Source: Lytechinus pictus (Eukaryota; Echinodermata; Echinoidea; Temnopleuroida; Toxopneustidae). Taken from it: DNA of 64,000 nucleotides. Each line of letters begins with the position of its first letter. Positions within the stretch are counted from its first letter, which is position 1. Below are positions 58,250 to 64,000 of the stretch, piece by piece. The position numbers and the translations under genes are program-made. The notes beneath the pieces are model-generated. The model ran no database searches. It was not told where the DNA came from and saw only the letters and a program-made list of their open reading frames with translations. The stretch covers positions 17,687,701-17,751,700 of the forward strand of contig NC_087252.1 in NCBI RefSeq assembly GCF_037042905.1, read 5' to 3'.

Positions 58250-58492
58250 CATTCGTAATTCCGAAGCTTCGTTATTCCGAAAGTTCGGATACTCCGAAGG
58301 TTCGTTAATCCAAAAGCGAAATAAGGTTCGTTGTTCCGAAGGTTCGACAATCCGAAAACGAAATGAGGTTGTTGTTCCGAAGTTTCGTTTATCCGAAAAC
58401 GAAATGAGGTTCTTGATTTCGTTTTCGGACTAACGAACCTTCGGAATAAAGAACCTTCAGAATTACGAACCTTCGGAACTACGAAGTGTAAC
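58250..58492. repeat. Repeat cluster of TTCCGAAGGTTCGT motifs
   Basis: Six or more variants of ATTCCGAAGGTTCG and AATCCGAAAACGAAATGAGG, then the inverted forms (GAACCTTCGGAATAA, ACGAACCTTCGGAA) to 58492. The whole is a loose inverted repeat. Unclassified; possibly a foldback element. Confidence 0.75.
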
Positions 58493-58770
58493 CAATGAAC
58501 GGAATGGCATTAGACTAAACAAAGGTACACAACGTGGTGAGAGGATGAGTTGGCAGTGGACGAATTGGCAATTTACCGTCGGTTTAGTTATACGCCATTG
58601 TCGGTCGTCCAGTCCACGGATGCGCTGTTTTTTTTACTACACCAGCTTATTGATTTGACACTGATTTGACATAAACATTACGTACAACCATGGAGGATTC
58701 TTTCTACCTCCATGGTATAACTTTACTTCATCTCTTCGTTCGAACTTTTTTTCTCCGTCTTCCTTTGTAG

Positions 58771-58986
58771 GTGGGCAGCGCAAACGGCGGGTGGCCAACG
58801 GTCGTCTTGCAAAGCTGTGCCGCTACAATACGAAAATCAAACCGCGGCGACCCGACAAATATGGTTCCGAATAAAGAACGATATCTGCCGTTAAGAACGA
58901 TACCTGCCGGCGGACATCGTATCCGCCGGTGGAACCAGATCTGCCACTACACCGCTAGTCTCGCTCAAGCCACTACTCTCGATTCG
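58771..58986 (+). other. GC-rich exon-like segment
   Basis: A strong pyrimidine tract (TTTCTCCGTCTTCCTTTGTAG) ends at 58770 and GATTCG|GTAAAT follows at 58986. The 216 bp between are open in one frame (72 codons, starting VGSANGGWPTVVLQS) and much richer in CG than the surroundings. No domain recognised. It may be a captured exon or part of an unrecognised element. Confidence 0.3.
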
Positions 58987-59440
58987 GTAAATATAAATAT
59001 CAGCAGCCGTGGACCCCCCCCCCCACACACACACACACACCTACACTCCTTTTTTCATTGAAAGAACGCGTAAGAAAATGTCTATTTGTGAAATTAAGCG
59101 AAACTTCAAAATGTCGTAACTTTCTTATTTTTCATCCGATTTTGATGAAATTTTCAGTGTTATGCTTGTTGGATTTTTTTCTTTTTTTTCAAATCAACTT
59201 TTGTTGGGGTGGACTTCTCCTTTAATACTTTACACTCTCTTCAATAATTTTTGCGAAATAGTAAAGGCCTAATTGTCACAAAGTTAACAATGAGCATGAA
59301 TGTTTGTATAAAGACGTTAGTCATTAAACTATGAATTCTTCAAATTATTGTTGAGTCCCGAGAAGAGTATTTATATTTTAATGATAAATCTTGTTTTATT
59401 ATCATCTTTTACAATAGACCAAAATGTTTCATTGGACTTT
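58987..59440. other. Intergenic, with half a family-3 foldback element
   Basis: A C run and (AC)n lie at 59017-59040. 59085-59226 (TTTTGATGAAATTTTCAGTG; GTTGGGGTGGACTTCTCCTT then TAA) is the right arm of the element family seen at 42333-42896, without its left arm. Confidence 0.65.
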
Positions 59441-59820
59441 ACTTTGAGTTATAAAACTTTTCTCTCTGATAAGTCACACGAAGTTTAACCAATTGGACCT
59501 TCTTTCCAAATAATAATAACGACACACAAATAAGATTAAAATCTTTAAGCAAGTTTATTTTCCTTACCCCCATTTGATATTTCTAGTTTCAAAGTTCTAT
59601 TTGTCCACCAGATAATACGATACGATGTATCATGTATGCTGTTTTATCATGTTCATATTATGCACGTCTTCATTAGGTTGAGCTTATTGTTATTTAGGTC
59701 CACGTTTTCCTCCATGATGTCATGTGATGTAGATTAGCTATAAACTCAACATTCCCATTATAAACATAACATCGTGAAGGGTTTGTGACGATACTCTGCG
59801 TACCCTTCCCGACAATCCAG
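59441..59820 (+). repeat. TRIM-unit 5' region (unit 4), partial
   Basis: 59473-59635 aligns with 8090-8250 ahead of gene 1 (AGTTTAACCAATTGGACCTT; TCCACCAGATAAT). This marks the start of the 5' part of a further TRIM unit. Confidence 0.6.
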
Positions 59821-59864
59821 GGGTCGTTTATCGAAAGGGTGGGTTGAAGGAGGGGTTAAATGAC

Positions 59865-60117
59865 GGTGCGAGGTAAAAATGGCAGAGATAATAATGACAG
59901 AGGTAAAAATGGCAGAGGTAAAAATGGCAGAGGTGAAAATGGCAGAGGTAAAAATGGCAGAGGTAAAAAAGGCAGAGGTAATAATGGCAGAGGTGAAAAT
60001 GGCAGAGGTAATAATGGCAGAGGTAAAAATGGCAGAGGTAAAAATGGCAGAGGTAAAAATGGCAGAGGTAATAATGCCAGAGGTAAAAATGGCAGATGTA
60101 ATAATGACAGAGGTAAA
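59865..60117. repeat. 15-bp minisatellite, array 1
   Basis: About 16 units of GGCAGAGGTAAAAAT (variants GTGAAAAT and GTAATAAT). Open in several frames on both strands (MAEVK, NGRGK, and minus-strand CHFYL pentapeptides) because the unit is five codons. Not considered a protein. Confidence 0.95.
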
Positions 60118-60724
60118 AATATTTCACTCTTTCACTTCAGTCTTTATCTTATTCTAACATCAGTTTCTTTCTCTCTGCTCTTACTGTCATGCTTTCATCT
60201 TTTACTATTTTTCCTTGTACTTGCTGCCCATTTCTTTTCGATCTTTATTTCCCTCTCCTTGCCTCTTTCAATCGTTCTTCCCATTTCTTTTTTTCTTCGA
60301 AAGATATCTTTTCTGCCTTTTAAAATGTGACTATCATGTTCAGATATTTGATATATACATATTTTTATTTTAAAGGTGCATGCGCATAAAATGAATTGAT
60401 TGTCATTGTGAAATAAAGAATTGCGAAAGCCGACTGACTAAAATCAAAATGGGCTAGATGAAGGGCCTTTTCACACGTGTATATTGAAAATGAATTCGTC
60501 TTTATAATCATCGTACCGTACCGTAATTGAGTAAGACTTAACTGGGATTCTCCTATTGAGTAGAATTTGAAATCCTGATTGAAATTATTGTTCGTGATTC
60601 TAATCATGTTCTAGTTTGGTTTCATAAGTGCTAAAAATTCGTCGTTGGCCTAATTTTTCACTGGAATCATTAAAATTACGATTTTTGTACTGTGTGAAAG
60701 GGCGGGTAAACTGTTCAATTTGTT

Positions 60725-61130
60725 TTCTGACGAATATTTGCACATCCTGATCATAAAGCTAATCAACCACATGACTAGTTATGATTAGTGACCTTTGTAA
60801 GCATTTTAAGCATTATGCAAATGAAAGCTAGTGATAAACGATGGGATATAGATTTTTCATTGGTTAAAGTCAAGTATATTGTAGGCGTTGTTTGATAAAA
60901 AAGGGATGAGGAGTATAATAGAAAGATATCGTCTTCAAGACCAACCACCAACAGTCTTTCATTTCTGAAACTGATTACCAGCATCCGAAGACGCAGCTAC
61001 ATTACTTGACATATTAACAGGATTTATAATACACCTGATTTAGAAAGCTACCATCATTCCTACACTCTGAAAAGCTGAATGATTGAACAGGTTGAGTGCT
61101 GATTCGTATATCACTTTTATGTTTAGAAAG
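60725..61130 (+). promoter_or_regulatory. Promoter-like block B, unit 4 copy 1, with first-exon donor
   Basis: Octamer ATGCAAAT (60815-60822), inverted CCAAT box ATTGG (60859-60863), TTTGATAAAA (60891-60900), and donor AAAG|GTAATT at 61130. Homologous to 8935-9416 upstream of TRIM gene 1. It probably drives a TRIM gene beyond the right edge. Confidence 0.5.
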
Positions 61131-61763
61131 GTAATTGTTTTTCTCTTCTCTTTAAGTGAATTTAATTTCACCTAGCTCATTTTCTTTTTCTTTTCCATAA
61201 GTGAATTTAATTTCAACTAACACCAAAGCTTGTCATTTGTTTTACAACGCCCACTATGGTCACTCTTCTTTTTTCATGAAAAGCGAATCCCACAACATAC
61301 TTGTGATATTCCAGATATCTTCGTACAGACCCGTCAATGGATCAGAAAGTAGCATTGCTTGCAACAAATGCTTTAAGCACAAGCACTTGCTAGCCAAGCA
61401 GAAGATCATGAATTGGCAATTGCTTTATTTCGTATGCATAACCCTCTGCTTGTGTTTAAACCTTTTTTCTTGACTTGAGAAAGCAAATTACTAGCGGATT
61501 GAACAAAGGTGGGAATCGAGTGCAAATATCGCTTCTCTTTAGTATAACTTCTTTTCCTTAGACGTGGTGTCAAACTATTCCTTTAACTTGGGTCAGATGC
61601 CTAAAAGGTAGCAATTGCTTTTGCTAGGCTTTTGCTTGACTTTTGCTTGATTCCGTATGCATAAAAATGAGCAAGCAAATGCCTCTGCAAGTAAGTTCAA
61701 GCAATCGTTAACTGACTGCTAGCATTTCCTTGACGATTAAGCTATTACTGAAACGCGTTTGCA

Positions 61764-61904
61764 TATAAAGCGAACATTTTGCTTGTGCGTTTAAGCAATT
61801 GCTTGAGTTTTTTCAAGCTCCGTCAGAGCAGCTTGAGCGTTTGTTTTATCATGGCGTCCGCGTTTAAAATCATGTTTACATCGGCGGGTCCATGGCAGAG
61901 GTAA
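61764..61904 (+). promoter_or_regulatory. TATA box followed by a short ATG reading frame that runs into the minisatellite (copy 1)
   Basis: TATAAAG (61764-61770) lies 81 bp before an ATG in good context (ATCATGG, 61851). The frame reads MASAFKIMFTSAGPWQR and stops at 61904. CAGAG|GTAATG at 61900/61901 resembles a splice donor and is the first unit of the minisatellite. Could be a first coding exon; equally it could be chance. Confidence 0.3.
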
Positions 61905-62160
61905 TGGCAGAGGTAATAATGACAGAGGTGAAAATGGCAGAGGTAAAAATGGCAGAGGTGAAAATGGCAGAGGTAAAAATGGCAGAGGTGAAAATGGCAG
62001 AGGTAAAAATGGCAGACGTAATAATGGCAGAGGTAAAAATGGCAGAGGTGAAAATGGCAGAGGTGAAAATGGCAGAGGTAAAAATGGCAGAGGTGAAAAT
62101 GGCAGAGGTAATAATGGCAGAGGTAAAAATGGCAGAGGTAATAATGACAGAGGTAAAAAT
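61889..62160. repeat. 15-bp minisatellite, array 2
   Basis: About 18 units of GGCAGAGGTRAAAAT following GGCGGGTCCAT. Same repeat as array 1, with more GTGAAAAT variants. Confidence 0.95.
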
Positions 62161-62609
62161 GTTTCACTCTTTCACTTCAGTCTTTATCTTATTCTAACAT
62201 CAGTTTCTTCCTCTCTGCTCTTAATGTCATGCTTTCATCTTTTACTATTTTCCCTTGTACTTGCTGCCCCTTTCTTTTCGATCTTTATTTCCCTCTCCTT
62301 GCCTCTTTCAATCGTTCTTCCCATTTCTTTTTTTCTTCGAAAGATATCTTTTCTGCCTTTTAAAATGTGACTATCATGTTCAGATATTTGATATATACAT
62401 ATTTTTATGTTAAAGGTGCATGCGCATAAAATGAATTGATTGTCATTGTGAAATAAAGAATTGGAAAAGCCGACTGACTAAAATCAAAATGGGCTAGATG
62501 AAGGGCCTTTTCACACGTGTATATTGAAAATGAATTCGTCTTTATAATCATCGTACCGTACCGTAATTGAGTAAGACTTAACTGGGATAGGGCGGGTAAC
62601 CTGTTCAAT

Positions 62610-63023
62610 TTTTTTCTGACGAATATTTGCACATCCTGATCATAAATTTAGCTAATCAACCACATGACTAGTTATGATTAGTGACCTTTGTAAGCATTTT
62701 AAGCATTATGCAAATGAAAGCTAGTGATAAACGATGGGATATAGATTTTTCATTGGTTAAAGTCAAGTATATTGTAGGCGTTGTTTGATAAAAAAGGGAT
62801 GAGGAGTATAATAGAAAGATATCGTCTTCAAGACCAACCACCAACAGTCTTTCATTTCTGAAACTGATTACCAGCATCCGAAGACGCAGCTACATTACTT
62901 GACATATTAACAGGATTTATAATACACCTGATTTAGAAAGCTACCATCATTCCTACACTCTGAAAAGCTGAATGATTGAACAGGTTGAGTGCTGATTCGT
63001 ATATCACTTTTATGTTTAGAAAG
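62610..63023 (+). promoter_or_regulatory. Promoter-like block B, unit 4 copy 2, with first-exon donor
   Basis: Octamer at 62708-62715, ATTGG at 62752-62756, TTTGATAAAA at 62784-62793, donor AAG|GTAATT at 63023. Near-identical to copy 1 by tandem duplication. Confidence 0.5.
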
Positions 63024-63590
63024 GTAATTGTTTTTCTCTTCTCTTTAAGTGAATTTAATTTCACCTAGCTCATTTTCTTTTTCTTTTCTATAAGTGAATT
63101 TAATTTCAACTAACACCAAAGCTTGTCATTTGTTTTACAACGCCCACTATGGTCACTCTTCTTTTTTCATGAAAAGCGAATCCCACAACATACTTGTGAT
63201 ATTCCAGATATCTTCGTACAGACCCGTCAATGGATCAGAAAGTAGCATTGCTTGCAACAAATGCTTTAAGCACAAGCACTTGCTAGCCAAGCAGAAGATC
63301 ATGAATTGGCAATTGCTTTATTTCGTATGCATAACCCTCTGCTTGTGTTTAAACCTTTTTTCTTGACTTGAGAAATCAAATTCCTTAGACGTGGTGTCAA
63401 ACTATTCCTTTAACTTGGGTCAGATGCCTAAAAGGTAGCAATTGCTTTTGCTAGGCTTTTGCTTGACTTTTGCTTGATTCCGTATGCATAAAAATGAGCA
63501 AGCAAATGCCTCTGCTAGTAAGTTCAAGCAATCGTTAACTGACTGCTAGCATTTCCTTGACGATTAAGCTATTACTGAAACGCGTTTGCA

Positions 63591-63731
63591 TATAAAGCGA
63601 ACATTTTGCTTGTGCGTTTAGACAATTGCTTGAGTTTTTTCAAGCTCCGTCAGAGCAGCTTGAGCGTTTGTTTTATCATGGCGTCCGCGTTTAAAATCAT
63701 GTTTACATCGGCGGGTCCATGGCAGAGGTAA
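63591..63731 (+). promoter_or_regulatory. TATA box and short ATG reading frame (copy 2)
   Basis: Same layout as 61764-61904: TATAAAG at 63591-63597, ATG at 63678, the identical 17-residue frame, then the minisatellite. Confidence 0.3.
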
Positions 63732-63942
63732 TGGCAGAGGTAAAAATGGCAGAGGTAATAATGACAGAGGTGAAAATGGCAGAGGTAAAAATGGCAGAGG
63801 TAAAAATGGCAGAGGTAAAAATGGCAGAGGTGAAAATGGCAGAGGTGAAAATGGCAGAGGTAAAAATGGCAGAGGTGAAAATGGCAGAGGTAATAATGGC
63901 AGAGGTAAAAATGGCAGAGGCAATAATGACAGAGGTAAAAAT
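63717..63942. repeat. 15-bp minisatellite, array 3
   Basis: About 15 units. Followed at 63943 by the start of another copy of the 2-kb unit (TTTCACTCTTTCACTTCAGT). Confidence 0.95.
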
Positions 63943-64000
63943 ATTTCACTCTTTCACTTCAGTCTTTATCTTATTCTAACATCAGTTTCTTTCTCTCTGC

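Larger units (their letters stand above)
60118..64000 (+). repeat. Tandem duplication of about 2 kb, two full copies and the start of a third
   Basis: 60118-61890 is repeated at 62158-63717, and a third begins at 63943. Copies are nearly identical; copy 2 lacks about 155 bp (equivalent to 60549-60702) and about 65 bp (61488-61550). Each copy is followed by the minisatellite. The identical 90-codon open stretches at 61201 and 63094 start with GTG and reflect only recent duplication. Confidence 0.93.

Noticed and set aside
61201-63366. Two identical 90-codon ORFs as a conserved gene
   Set aside because: They start with GTG, have no domain, and are identical only because the 2-kb segment was recently duplicated; the diverged homologue near 9.45 kb has no equivalent ORF.
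48275-63942. CRISPR array from regularly spaced repeats
   Set aside because: The repeats are contiguous satellites without unique spacers, in an animal genome.
59865-63979. MAEVK / NGRGK / CHFYL repeat proteins on both strands
   Set aside because: They come from a 15-bp minisatellite that is open in several frames at once; no unique domain flanks them.

Overview
This is an AT-rich, repeat-dense animal nuclear window. Single-coding-exon TRIM genes, CR1/L2-, Jockey- and L1/Tx1-type LINE fragments, tRNA-derived SINEs, and many foldback DNA elements with TTAA or TA target sites point to a marine invertebrate deuterostome. A sea urchin is most likely; this is an inference from repeat style and the TRIM expansion, not a proven identification. 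I see no operon, tRNA gene, rRNA gene or CRISPR array.

The only convincing intact protein genes are three tandem plus-strand paralogues at 13199-15073, 28601-30472 and 50085-51950 (624, 623 and 621 aa). Each is RING - B-box1 - B-box2 - coiled coil - six-bladed beta-propeller, a TRIM-type E3 ubiquitin ligase layout. Each coding exon is preceded by a polypyrimidine tract and AG, so the 5' UTR is probably spliced. About 4 kb downstream of each gene is also duplicated.

The duplicated unit is larger than the gene. Its order is: conserved 5' blocks (7.7-9.4 kb; partly again at 23.2-23.5 kb and 59.4-61.1 kb), spliced leader, TRIM exon, 3' flank, a decayed reverse transcriptase fragment, and GAT-rich simple repeat. 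The window opens inside the 3' flank of an earlier unit ('unit 0', 1.5-6.6 kb, interrupted by a LINE). It closes with the 5' block of a later unit ('unit 4', from about 59.4 kb). At least five units are therefore implied, with two TRIM genes probably just outside the window.

Region by region: 1-7.7 kb, unit 0 tail with LINE, MITEs and SINE; 7.7-13.2 kb, 5' region of gene 1; 13.2-20.9 kb, gene 1 and its tail; 21-28.6 kb, sparse region with simple repeats and a dead LINE; 28.6-35.2 kb, gene 2 and tail with two DNA-element insertions; 35.2-49.8 kb, transposon-rich spacer (L1/Tx1-type and CR1/L2-type LINEs, a 7SL-like SINE candidate, a 91-bp satellite); 50.1-58.2 kb, gene 3 and tail; 58.2-64 kb, GC-richer exon-like segment and a 2-kb tandem duplication. 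That duplication carries promoter-like motifs and a 15-bp minisatellite.

The genes probably act as a family of ubiquitin ligases sharing N-terminal machinery, with the propeller as recognition surface. One propeller blade is much more divergent between paralogues than the next, which suggests functional diversification. An immune role is plausible for an expanded TRIM family but is not shown by the sequence.
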